From the NCBI GenBank assembly GCA_913060495.1, contig CAJXRP010000005.1:1-64000 (forward strand): a stretch of 64,000 nucleotides of DNA, given 5' to 3'. The first letter of the stretch is position 1. Every line of letters starts with the position of its first letter. This DNA comes from an uncultured Gammaproteobacteria bacterium (lineage in GTDB: Bacteria > Pseudomonadota > Gammaproteobacteria > Pseudomonadales > Pseudohongiellaceae). The translations under genes were made by a program, and so were the position numbers. A model generated the notes under the pieces. The model was not told where the DNA came from. It made no database searches and worked only from the letters and a program-made list of their open reading frames with translations. Below, piece by piece: positions 1 to 7,199 of this stretch.

Positions 1-47
1 CTACACAGAGTAGATCGTCGGCAGCGTCAGATGTGTATAAGAGACAG
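1..47. other. Untrimmed Illumina Nextera i5 adapter (not biological)
   Basis: The contig opens with CTACAC (end of the P5 primer region), then AGAGTAGA (the 8-base index I know as Nextera S/N504), then TCGTCGGCAGCGTC and AGATGTGTATAAGAGACAG, which are the Nextera read-1 adapter and the Tn5 mosaic end. The match is complete over 47 bases. Genomic sequence begins at base 48. Any protein reading through here on the minus strand carries a spurious tail and a spurious TAG stop. Confidence 0.98.
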
Positions 48-885
48 CTGTGACAGTAGGCGTTGCAGCGACTGCAGTAGCAAGGGCTGTATTAGCAGTA
101 GCAACTGCAGCTTCAGCAGTTGTCTGTGCAGTAGCAGCGGCAGTTGATGCAGCTGTTGATGCAGTGCTAGTAGCAGTAAGTGCTGCAGCGTCAGCTGAAG
201 CAGCGGCAACAGCAGCTGTATAGTCAGTTGATACTGTCGTAAGAGCTGGAGTTGCGGCAACGGCGGCAGCTACGGCGGCATCGGCAGCTGTTTGAGCAGC
301 CGTTGCAGCAGCAGCGGCAGCAGTAGATGCCTCCGTTGCAGCAGCAGCAGCAGCAGCAGCGGCAGCAGCCGAACCGTCAAGGTCCGCTGTAGCTGTATCT
401 ACTGATGTAGCGTCGTCTGTAACACCGGCAAGAACAGTGTCATTACCAGTATCGAGGTCTAGATCAACTGAGTGAATCTTCGCTACGGCAACTTGGTTTG
501 TAAATGTTGCAGCTTCAACAGGAAGAGCTGCAGCACCGGCCTCTGAATTCAAGTAATCAATGGCAACAACAAACAACGAGGCAAGAGAGCTACCAGCAGT
601 CAGTGCAGCTACGACAATGTCGCTAGCCTCTGCCTGTTGTGCAGCATTAAAACTAGGCACAACACGTGCAATCCACGTTGCTGCAACAGCCTCAAAAGTG
701 TCGCTAGCCGGGAAAGCCGCTGTAAATTCGGGCAAAGTTGCTAGGTAATCAGCAATCTCTCCGATAGACATGCCTTCGTTAGACTTGCCTGCGAGTGTAT
801 TAAGAAGAGTCGTGCCTGGCGCTCTTCCGAGCATAGACACCGACAATTCGATTAGATCATTTTGTATTGCAGCTGTTATAGCCAT
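1..885 (-). CDS. Ala/Thr-rich surface protein with S-layer/T1SS-substrate-like N-terminus, 3'-truncated
   Basis: Only the N-terminal part is present; the last 14 codons and the TAG stop at 3..1 come from the adapter, so the real gene continues past the contig end. The first ~165 residues are an alpha-helical region (residues 1-60 contain IQNDLIELSVSMLGRAP and a PEF motif) reminiscent of DUF4214/S-layer N-termini such as Caulobacter RsaA, including a segment near residue 125 like TFTNQVAVAK. No signal peptide is visible, as expected for a type I secretion substrate. After an acidic linker it turns into alanine/threonine-rich low-complexity sequence with a degenerate repeat of about 60 residues marked by AVAATP. 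The start at 885 is supported by AAGGAG at 897-902. A complete T1SS operon lies 6.4 kb away, and a Crp-type site sits upstream. Function as an S-layer or adhesin is inferred. Confidence 0.75.
   Translation of the reverse strand: MAITAAIQNDLIELSVSMLGRAPGTTLLNTLAGKSNEGMSIGEIADYLATLPEFTAAFPASDTFEAVAATWIARVVPSFNAAQQAEASDIVVAALTAGSSLASLFVVAIDYLNSEAGAAALPVEAATFTNQVAVAKIHSVDLDLDTGNDTVLAGVTDDATSVDTATADLDGSAAAAAAAAAAATEASTAAAAAATAAQTAADAAVAAAVAATPALTTVSTDYTAAVAAASADAAALTATSTASTAASTAAATAQTTAEAAVATANTALATAVAATPTVTAVSYTHLTLPTIYSV
338..370. repeat. GCA trinucleotide tract coding polyalanine
   Basis: Seven perfect GCA units (338-358) continue into GCG GCA GCA. In the minus-strand gene this is a run of ten alanines. 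Such a tract can change length by slippage in frame; together with the longer degenerate repeat it probably explains why the assembly broke nearby. Confidence 0.8.
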
Positions 886-963
886 CTATTTGTAGCTCCT
901 TGAGTCATAAATATTGTTGTTTCCGATTTATTAACAGCTAATCAATTGACCGGCCATTATCGG

Positions 964-976
964 GATTTAAAGCATA
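964..976 (-). promoter_or_regulatory. Candidate -10 element and start site of the surface protein promoter
   Basis: On the minus strand TATGCT occupies 976-971 (4 of 6 matches to TATAAT, including the key T1, A2 and T6). Counting on gives a predicted +1 near 964. The centre of the Crp-type palindrome at 998-1013 is then exactly at -41.5, the canonical class II activator position. No good -35 hexamer is present, which fits activator dependence. Confidence 0.55.
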
Positions 977-997
977 ATCAAGAAGCCCCCTTGAGTT

Positions 998-1013
998 TGT
1001 GACTGTAATCACA
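998..1013 (-). promoter_or_regulatory. Perfect Crp/Vfr-type binding palindrome
   Basis: TGTGACTGTAATCACA matches the Crp consensus TGTGA-N6-TCACA at all ten specified positions. The window encodes a Crp/Fnr protein whose recognition helix (SRETVTR) has the residues that read GTGA. The dyad extends outward: CTTG/CAAG arms four bases further out and AAGAAGC (980-986) / GCTTCTT (1023-1029) beyond them. A structured RNA element is therefore a possible alternative or additional role. Confidence 0.72.
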
Positions 1014-1190
1014 CCGGCAAGAGCTTCTTCGATATTCTGGTAAAGGTACGCCTATTACGACCTTAACTTATCCAAACAGGGATTCGACCGAATGTTACTG
1101 GGACTTTAGTATATTCACAATGTTTTTTATGTCCTTTGTAGCGTAAGTGCCTCTTTTTTTTACAGATCGTCACGTATTTCCCTTAGTTCT

Positions 1191-2498
1191 TCACAATGCT
1201 ACGCTCAAACCGAGTTCGAATGTGGTATCAACGGTTTGAAATAATTCTATATTGCTACGCTGGCGCTGATGGTAGAGATTGACTAGAAGAGCCATATCTG
1301 CGCGTAACGGCCTGCGGTACTGCAGCAACACATAGCTACTGCCAAGCCCCCGCTTAGCATTGTTATCTAGCAGCTCGCTATACCCTCTGCGATCGTTGAG
1401 CTGGGTGTGATTCATTTGGGCGCGAAATACCCCGCTGGCTGAGATATATTGCCAATTCAGGGTCGCTTGCCATCCCCTTCTGTCACCCCCTGGCCGCGCG
1501 CTCTTCAAAGCCTGATTGGCCAATACAGCCACCTCAGCACTGAATAACTGGTTACCTGAATTGCTTCCCATTGGACAATTAGCCCCTAGGCTCGCCTTGG
1601 TCTCTAAGGCATTCAGGCTGCCTCGTTCATAATAGTGCTGGTGCTGCACCGCTAGATTGGAATACGGCTTACACGCGGCGCTGACTTTCGGTTGGTAGCG
1701 CGCGCTGGTTTCAGTGCCGGTGAAAAGTGGCGAGCCACCAAAGAATAAGTTGCTCATACCAGCATCAAATTGCCAGTTGCGGTCTCGGCTCGGTCGAATG
1801 TAGGAATAGCGACCATTCAGCTGTACTAAATCTGAGTCTGTGTGCTCACTCAAACGACCGCGCAGCTCGCCAGTCCAATTGTGCTGCTGGTCCGCCGCGA
1901 GCTGCTTTATCCCAGCAGCCAGACGCAGGTTTAGATAGGGCCCGCTCACCGGGCGTGATTCGTCATTCAATGAGAGTATAACCGGCTCCCCAGAAAGGGT
2001 TAACGTAATCTGGCTGGGGTCCGGCGCACTATTGAGGTTATCGTCGTACCCGGCTAGCACATCGATTTGGATACTGCTTTGACTAGTCATCGCTTGCCAG
2101 TTGCGCTGGCGCTGTTCTATTAGCGGCTGCAAATTGGCAGGCAGGTCTTCGCGTTCCAGCAAACGCTTATTTAGCTCCAATGCCGAGAACAGCTCTCCCT
2201 GCAAGAAGAGTGCTTGGGCGTAGTCGATTTGTGCTGCGCCTTGTTCAGGGTCGAGTAGTAGTGCTCGTTCCAGTGATTCGATGGCATCAGGGACTTGGCC
2301 GCTATGAAGTAGCGCGGCGCCATAGAGAGCGAAGAACTCTGCACTCTGCAGGCACTCGGGCATTAACGCGCCCAATTCTTGTTCTAGGGCAGACCAGTCG
2401 GCATCGTCATCGAGGTAATAAGGAGCCAATTCTGGGCAGTTGGCTTTGGCAATAGATGGTAGGGAGTATAGAAGTAGCAAGAATAGAATTCGATACAT
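1191..2498 (-). CDS. TPR and beta-barrel outer-membrane protein (Slam/DUF560-like)
   Basis: 435 residues: an N-terminal signal peptide (about residues 1-19), TPR-like helices around residues 50-125, then from about residue 140 a long stretch of alternating amphipathic strands typical of an outer-membrane barrel. The barrel opens with a GYDDNLN motif of the kind seen in TPR+barrel proteins such as the Slam surface-lipoprotein translocators (DUF560), and it ends in a hydrophobic strand. It lies downstream of the FecR and CHASE2-cyclase genes on the same strand, with a 136-base gap after the cyclase. Slam membership is my reading of architecture, not of a profile; other TPR+barrel exporters (PgaA- or BcsC-like) are possible. 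Role: probably an outer-membrane export or assembly factor for this locus. Confidence 0.6.
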   Translation of the reverse strand: MYRILFLLLLYSLPSIAKANCPELAPYYLDDDADWSALEQELGALMPECLQSAEFFALYGAALLHSGQVPDAIESLERALLLDPEQGAAQIDYAQALFLQGELFSALELNKRLLEREDLPANLQPLIEQRQRNWQAMTSQSSIQIDVLAGYDDNLNSAPDPSQITLTLSGEPVILSLNDESRPVSGPYLNLRLAAGIKQLAADQQHNWTGELRGRLSEHTDSDLVQLNGRYSYIRPSRDRNWQFDAGMSNLFFGGSPLFTGTETSARYQPKVSAACKPYSNLAVQHQHYYERGSLNALETKASLGANCPMGSNSGNQLFSAEVAVLANQALKSARPGGDRRGWQATLNWQYISASGVFRAQMNHTQLNDRRGYSELLDNNAKRGLGSSYVLLQYRRPLRADMALLVNLYHQRQRSNIELFQTVDTTFELGLSVAL

Positions 2499-2634
2499 AG
2501 CTCAAAGCAACCCCGTCTGAGCCCTAACATTCACTTGCAAACGCCTATTCATGTGCATGGCGGCGATTATGGGGAATCGCTCACTGGGTTGCAACGTAGA
2601 TACGAGAAAAGCCGAACAGTTAATGGCGTTCAGC

Positions 2635-4659
2635 CTAACTTGAGAATTGCTGGCCTGACCCTGCAACCACTTTCAGGTTTGGCTGTCTTGGTTTGCTGCG
2701 CTCGTTCGATACACTAAATGGCAGTGCGAAGAGTGTGTGTGGAGTCTTCAAACCTTTTAACAGGTAACTGCCTTGCGATTCGAGCTTATGGTCGCTGAGA
2801 TGGCGAGCCGCGCATTCGCCTATCAGCACTGACTGCGCAAGCTCCGCGGTCATTTCCTGAATACGCAGGGTAATAGCAACGCTGTCGCCTAACATAGTGT
2901 GGCTACGTCTGTGCGCTGGGCCAATAGAGCCTCTCAACACCGGGCCCTGTTCTATGCCGATTCCAAGCGCCAGAGGCTCTAGGCCTGCCGGCGGATGCCG
3001 CGGCAATAATTCTTGATCGATAGAGACCTGCATATCTTTCGCGGCCTGCAGCGCGCGCTGAGCGGAATCGCTATGGTCTCCATCCCAAACTGCGAGCAGG
3101 CTATCGCCTTTAAATTCCTGAATTTGGCCGCCATGTGCTTCAACAATCTCGGTGGCACGCACGAAAAAAACATGAAGTAGTGCTGCTGATTCCTCCGGTG
3201 GCCTCGCTTCACCGAACGCTGAGAAGTTACGCAGGTCGGCATTCAATAAGGTGACATCGCAGCGCTTGGCGTTAATGCTAGAGCTGGGTAGGTTGAAGGC
3301 AATCTCTTTGGCGACATCGTGGGGCAGGTAGCTGTTCAGGTTCGCGAAAACGCGGCCGTGCTCACTACGAATTCGGCTTTGCTCGAGCAATAACAACAAG
3401 CCGGCGGCGAAGAAACTGAAAATCGCTGGAAACACCCAGCCAAGCCAAATATTGGCGCCGCCAAGCAGTTGTATGTGCAGGGCCACAGCCACGAAGGGCA
3501 AAATCACCGCAGCTACTGGCAGGCCATAGGCCGACCAACGGTCTCGAGCATTCGCAAGACCAAACAACAGGAACGAGAATATCAGGCTAAGCATGCCCAG
3601 TAATCCACTCGCCGCGCGTGGGGTGTAGGGCATGTTCACGTCTAACAAACTACCCAGAATTCTCGCCTGTAGTTCCACCCCAGGGGTTGCTCCACTAAAA
3701 GGCGTGGGCACGATATCGCCCTGACCAAACGCAGTGACACCAACCAAGGCCCAAGTGTCCTCGAGAATGCCGGACTCGATTGAGCCATTGAGCAGGTCTG
3801 ACGCAGAAATGGCACGATAGTTCGAAGGCAGGCTTGAGTAGGAGATGCGCATATTGCCTTGGGCATCCAGGGGAATATCTAGGCCGGGATAGGAATCGAG
3901 GCGCAGAACCTGTGCTGGCCCGAGCAACGCTTCGCCGGCACTAACGGTGGCGCCCCAGTTCTGACTGTGGGTAGCCTGCAACAAAGCGCTTAACGCCAGC
4001 GCCGGATAAGGCTTGTCATCTACACAGATAAAGGCCGGGACCTTGCGAATGCCACCGTCGCTGGCGACTATTGGCGTAATATGACCGGTTGGGATAGCGG
4101 CGAGGCCCGCATTGGGCGCAACAAAGCTCTGTGTGCTGCTGGATTGCAGGCCAGTGGCGGCCGGATTACAGCTTATAGATGAAAGCGGATGCGTTAACAG
4201 CCCCGTGCGTACAGCTTGATCTGATTGCAGTGCTGGCACCTGCGCCAATACGGCGCCTCTAGCGGACTGCAGGGCTGCGAGAAAGGCATCATCACCCGGT
4301 CGAGCCTCGGCATAAACGATGTCATGTAGCTGGATTTGTGCGCCTGCCTGATCAATGGCACTAACAAGATTAGCCATTTCCTGCCTAGGCCAAGGCCACG
4401 GGCCCACTTCTGCGAGGCTTTTTTCGTCAATTGCCACCACGGTGATGCGCTGTTCGGAAAAATCTTTTGCATTCAGAGTCCAGCCCAGATCACCCAGCCG
4501 CTCTTCCAGTGTCTTCAGCGCACTGCTGAAAAACAGCACAAGCAACAGGCTAATCACTGCCGCCAGACCCAGCATCAGCAAACGCCCATGGTTCGGCATT
4601 AGACCGAGGGCATAGGTCAGTGGGTTCAAGCGCTTGCTGGCGAGAGAGAGGATGGACAT
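2635..4659 (-). CDS. CHASE2-domain class III adenylate/guanylate cyclase
   Basis: 674 residues. One membrane helix (about 28-46) is followed by a periplasmic CHASE2 sensor domain (about 65-330, with the typical VVAIDEKSLAEVGPWPWPR stretch), then three membrane helices (about 345-440) and a cytoplasmic class III nucleotide cyclase domain (about 468-650). The metal-binding aspartates are present (D475 in LNADLRNF, D519 in FKGDSLLAVW), as is the catalytic arginine position (R599). The asparagine normally found in the GDxVNxAxR motif is alanine here (A595 in GDSVAITLR). The ATG lies two bases after the fecR stop, so translation is likely coupled. It should make cAMP or cGMP in response to an envelope signal, and a Crp-family gene lies just beyond fecR. 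Whether it is fully active is uncertain because of A595. Confidence 0.88.
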   Translation of the reverse strand: MSILSLASKRLNPLTYALGLMPNHGRLLMLGLAAVISLLLVLFFSSALKTLEERLGDLGWTLNAKDFSEQRITVVAIDEKSLAEVGPWPWPRQEMANLVSAIDQAGAQIQLHDIVYAEARPGDDAFLAALQSARGAVLAQVPALQSDQAVRTGLLTHPLSSISCNPAATGLQSSSTQSFVAPNAGLAAIPTGHITPIVASDGGIRKVPAFICVDDKPYPALALSALLQATHSQNWGATVSAGEALLGPAQVLRLDSYPGLDIPLDAQGNMRISYSSLPSNYRAISASDLLNGSIESGILEDTWALVGVTAFGQGDIVPTPFSGATPGVELQARILGSLLDVNMPYTPRAASGLLGMLSLIFSFLLFGLANARDRWSAYGLPVAAVILPFVAVALHIQLLGGANIWLGWVFPAIFSFFAAGLLLLLEQSRIRSEHGRVFANLNSYLPHDVAKEIAFNLPSSSINAKRCDVTLLNADLRNFSAFGEARPPEESAALLHVFFVRATEIVEAHGGQIQEFKGDSLLAVWDGDHSDSAQRALQAAKDMQVSIDQELLPRHPPAGLEPLALGIGIEQGPVLRGSIGPAHRRSHTMLGDSVAITLRIQEMTAELAQSVLIGECAARHLSDHKLESQGSYLLKGLKTPHTLFALPFSVSNERSKPRQPNLKVVAGSGQQFSS

Positions 4660-4661
4660 GA

Positions 4662-6161
4662 TTATTGACTATTCCAGAGGGTAAGACCCTTGACGTTGCC
4701 GTCTAGCACATCGCGCTCGAAGAAATAGCCAGCCTCGGCACCATCAAGGCTAACAGCGCCAGCAATACGCTGACTGTCGTCGCGGCTATGGAAATAACCG
4801 CCATTGAATAGGTTGCCATCGGCGCTAAAATTCACTATTCCTGTCACGCTGTGGTTAAGGTTTAATTCGGTTGCGAAGCGATTCAGTTCGAAGTCTATAT
4901 CTAGACTACCGCCATCGACCTGCATGGCTACTACGCCGCTTTCGGAATGGTAAAAAGCCTGCGCGCTATCGAGTGCAAAACTTACTGCGCCCAGCCCACT
5001 ATCTACCTCTTTCACACCATTCTCAGTCCGATACAGAAGGTATTCGAAGTTTCCTATTGTTACATCGCGCCCGGCTTTCGCCTCAGCTATTGATATAGTG
5101 ATCCGCTCCTGCTCGCCTAAGCCATTGCCAAATCTTCCCCAGACTAACTGTCGTGAGGTCAATACAACATCCTCAACTGGCAGCTCTGGCGTGAAGTCAG
5201 GTTCGGGGCTGGGTGTGGGTTCGGGTATGGGTTCGGGTTCGGGTGTGGGTTCGGGTGTGGGTTCGGGTGCGAGCACTACTGTTGTTGACGCAACAGCGTT
5301 CGCTATCTCAGTGTTTACCTGTACGGTAGTTACACCCTCCAGATAAACCTCATTGCTAGCGGCTTTATCGTCCACGCTATCTTCAGCACTACTTAAAGCT
5401 AGCTGAACTTCCTGCAGCATTAATGCAGGATCTATTTCATGAGGCGCTGGTAATAGCCTTGGCGCACCACTAGCGCCATCCAGCTCGATGATCTGTAATG
5501 AGTTACTGGCTAATTCCACGCCATTGATGGCGCAGGGGCCGAAAGAGCCAGGGGTACATTCGCTCGAGAAAGGTGTCATTACAATAACCCCCTCATTCAC
5601 CAGCGCACGTACCGATTGATCATTTGCGCTAACCACAAAATCTGTTCCACGCACACCTATTGCCGCTATTGGTGTATTCAATCGAAAGCGGTCACGGGCT
5701 GCTTTGGCGGCTTCGCCGGAAATTGCTCGAGTTACGCCCTCTATCAGATTGAATTTAACGACAGAGCGATCTGGATGCTTCGCATTGAAATCGTATCGCT
5801 CAATAAGCAGGCTACTGCCGGGGCGCACGCTCACCAGAGCCTGATCGATAAATCGAATATGCACATGGCCATTGGATTCAGTGACTATTTGATCATTTAC
5901 CTGAATAGGGGCGCCAAATTGCACCCGCTGCCGGGATTGGCCTGGCGCTTGTATATAGGCCTTGCCCAAAACCAAGCTTACCTTGCCGATAAAGGCATTC
6001 TCCGCGCTGGCTGCATCTTCGAGATCAGCTGCGCTAGTCGGACTAGAGAGCAAGCTTAGCGTCACGGCCACGCCAAAGGCAGCAGTCATCTTGCCGCTAA
6101 TTAGACGGGCGCTAAAGATTGCTGAAAGATTGACGAAAAAATTAGTTAGCATGATTTTCAT
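4662..6161 (-). CDS. FecR-domain periplasmic protein with Pro-rich linker and C-terminal barrel-like domain
   Basis: Taking the ATG at 6161, the protein has 499 residues. It shows a long signal region ending near PTSA-AD (residue 45), a FecR domain (about 55-180, with the hallmark TPIAAIGVRGTDF), a proline-rich PEPTPEP linker (about 295-325) and a C-terminal beta-rich domain. That domain carries alternating strands and a GAVSLDGAEAGYFFE motif that resembles the TbpB-like barrels exported by Slam proteins. Alternative starts are GTG 6227 or ATG 6221 (AGGTGAA just upstream) and ATG 6089; the last gives the tidiest signal peptide. FecR domains are known both in sigma-factor signalling and as periplasmic ligand-binding modules in CHASE2-cyclase operons. 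The second role fits here, since no sigma factor is nearby. Confidence 0.78.
   Translation of the reverse strand: MKIMLTNFFVNLSAIFSARLISGKMTAAFGVAVTLSLLSSPTSAADLEDAASAENAFIGKVSLVLGKAYIQAPGQSRQRVQFGAPIQVNDQIVTESNGHVHIRFIDQALVSVRPGSSLLIERYDFNAKHPDRSVVKFNLIEGVTRAISGEAAKAARDRFRLNTPIAAIGVRGTDFVVSANDQSVRALVNEGVIVMTPFSSECTPGSFGPCAINGVELASNSLQIIELDGASGAPRLLPAPHEIDPALMLQEVQLALSSAEDSVDDKAASNEVYLEGVTTVQVNTEIANAVASTTVVLAPEPTPEPTPEPEPIPEPTPSPEPDFTPELPVEDVVLTSRQLVWGRFGNGLGEQERITISIAEAKAGRDVTIGNFEYLLYRTENGVKEVDSGLGAVSFALDSAQAFYHSESGVVAMQVDGGSLDIDFELNRFATELNLNHSVTGIVNFSADGNLFNGGYFHSRDDSQRIAGAVSLDGAEAGYFFERDVLDGNVKGLTLWNSQ
5205..5267 (+). repeat. G-quadruplex-prone (GGGNNN) hexamer array
   Basis: On the plus strand one GGGG run and then ten GGG runs occur at exact 6-base spacing (5211, 5217 ... 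5265), separated by TGT, TTC or TAT. The array encodes the PEPTPEP linker of the FecR protein on the minus strand, so the G-rich strand is the transcribed template. This density of G runs is well above the usual four-run quadruplex rule. Confidence 0.85.
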
Positions 6162-6276
6162 ATTCTTAACTGGTGGCTTCGTGACCAATTCTTCACCTGG
6201 GAAAATAAGAATTGTACACATCCGCACTTCACCTGATTCTAAGATAATAAAACTATCCTAATGAATGTTAGCGCCG

Positions 6277-6292
6277 CGTGATCGGAATCACA
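6277..6292 (+). promoter_or_regulatory. Crp-type palindrome between fecR and the regulator gene
   Basis: CGTGATCGGAATCACA matches TGTGA-N6-TCACA at nine of ten specified positions. For the regulator gene its centre is about -62 from the promoter at 6313-6340 (the class I position). For the fecR direction it lies 41.5 bases from a predicted +1 near 6243, with a weak -10 TAGTTT (6255-6250). One site could therefore control both divergent transcripts. Confidence 0.65.
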
Positions 6293-6312
6293 TTGAGCTG
6301 AAATACCCGTAT

Positions 6313-6340
6313 TTGCTATTCGGTTTCAAGCACTTATACT
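6313..6340 (+). promoter_or_regulatory. Sigma-70-type promoter of the Crp/Fnr gene
   Basis: TTGCTA (6313-6318), a 16-base spacer and TATACT (6335-6340) give 4/6 and 5/6 matches to the -35 and -10 consensus. The predicted start is near 6346-6347, leaving a leader of about 100 bases. Confidence 0.5.
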
Positions 6341-6445
6341 GTTTAATCACCTGCTGGAAACGCTGTGATTTCCTGCCTTTGGCCACCATTGCTTAGCCGC
6401 TCTTTGGAATTCACATAAACAGGGGATACGATCAGGCCTGCCCTG

Positions 6446-7162
6446 ATGAACTCAAGAACTATGTTAGTAACTCCTGAGCTGTTAAGTGCCTTCCCCATAC
6501 TCCGCTCCCTACCGCTAGCTGAGTTGGGTCAATTGGCACAGCAATCAACGTTGCAAAAATTTGCACGCCGAGGCGTAGTATTAAACGCTGGGGCGCAGGA
6601 AGACACCATCTGTTTTCTGTTTGAGGGGCGCCTTCAAGGGGTTGATTTTACCATCGATGGCCGGGAAGTGGGGCTCTATTTTATTGAGCCTGGCGGATTC
6701 TGTGGTGAGCTGGGACTTTTTGACCAAGGCCCGCAGCCGGAGTATGTGATTGCCTTAGCTCCCGCCGTGGTGGTGTTTATACCGATGGAGAGCCTGCGCA
6801 TCGTTATGGCCAAGAATCCGAGCATAACTACTCTGCTTAGTACAAAGCTAGCTGCTCGGGTTAGGCAGATGACGTTTCAACGCTCATTACTGGGCCTGCC
6901 TAACGTGGCGCAGCGGGTTTGCTGTCAGCTATGGTTATTAGTGCCAGATCGTGACAAGGAAACACCCGAAAGCTCAAGCATTAGCAACCCCCCAACTCAT
7001 ATGGAGATTGCCATTATGCTGAATATTAGCCGGGAAACCGTTACTCGGGTGTTTCAGAAATTACAGAACAAGCAGATAGTTAAACGTGATGGGCCTGCGC
7101 TATTGCAGGTTACAAATCTGTTGCAGCTGAAAATATTAGCTGGAGGGGATGAGGAGCTTTAA
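6446..7162 (+). CDS. Crp/Fnr family transcriptional regulator
   Basis: 238 residues. The N-terminal cyclic-nucleotide-binding fold covers about residues 20-125, followed by a dimerisation helix and a winged helix-turn-helix (about 180-215). The recognition helix reads SRETVTR (R196, E197, R201), the same contact residues as E. coli Crp, so TGTGA-N6-TCACA targets are expected and two are found in this locus. In the phosphate-binding cassette the glutamate is kept (E88 in GELGLFD), but the positions of Crp R82 and S83 are P98 and E99, so ordinary cAMP binding is doubtful. No FNR-type cysteine cluster is seen. The gene lies between the divergent fecR-cyclase genes and the T1SS operon and probably regulates both itself and the surface protein. 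No clear ribosome-binding site sits at the chosen ATG; an in-frame ATG five codons on is an alternative. Confidence 0.88.
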   Translation: MNSRTMLVTPELLSAFPILRSLPLAELGQLAQQSTLQKFARRGVVLNAGAQEDTICFLFEGRLQGVDFTIDGREVGLYFIEPGGFCGELGLFDQGPQPEYVIALAPAVVVFIPMESLRIVMAKNPSITTLLSTKLAARVRQMTFQRSLLGLPNVAQRVCCQLWLLVPDRDKETPESSSISNPPTHMEIAIMLNISRETVTRVFQKLQNKQIVKRDGPALLQVTNLLQLKILAGGDEEL

Positions 7163-7189
7163 GTTTTGTACCCTAGAGTGTTTTTATAA

Positions 7190-7199
7190 GGGGGGGGGG
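7190..7199. repeat. G10 homopolymer upstream of the T1SS operon
   Basis: Ten consecutive G residues lie 28 bases after the regulator stop codon and directly before TTGAAT, a possible -35 hexamer (7200-7205). Long G tracts in promoters are classic slippage sites. The exact length should be treated as uncertain. Confidence 0.6.

Larger units (their letters stand above)
886..1190. other. Intergenic region upstream of the surface protein gene
   Basis: 305 bases between the 3' end of the TPR/barrel gene and the start of the surface protein gene, both on the minus strand. It holds the Shine-Dalgarno sequence, a candidate -10 element and a perfect Crp-type palindrome inside a longer dyad (980-1029). 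I see no classical terminator after the TPR gene and no further open reading frame. Confidence 0.7.

Noticed and set aside
48-380. Ala-rich repeats considered as a low-complexity assembly artefact
   Set aside because: The frame stays open with consistent third-position variation and a normal N-terminal domain, so it is real coding sequence; only bases 1-47 are artefact.
2535-2717. 60-codon plus-strand frame spanning the gap between the TPR and cyclase genes
   Set aside because: It mostly overlaps the cyclase 3' end, shows no motif or start signal, and composition is that of a shadow frame.
5616-6059. 147-codon open frame on the plus strand inside the FecR gene
   Set aside because: It is antisense to a clearly coding, domain-bearing frame, has no family resemblance and no ribosome-binding site.
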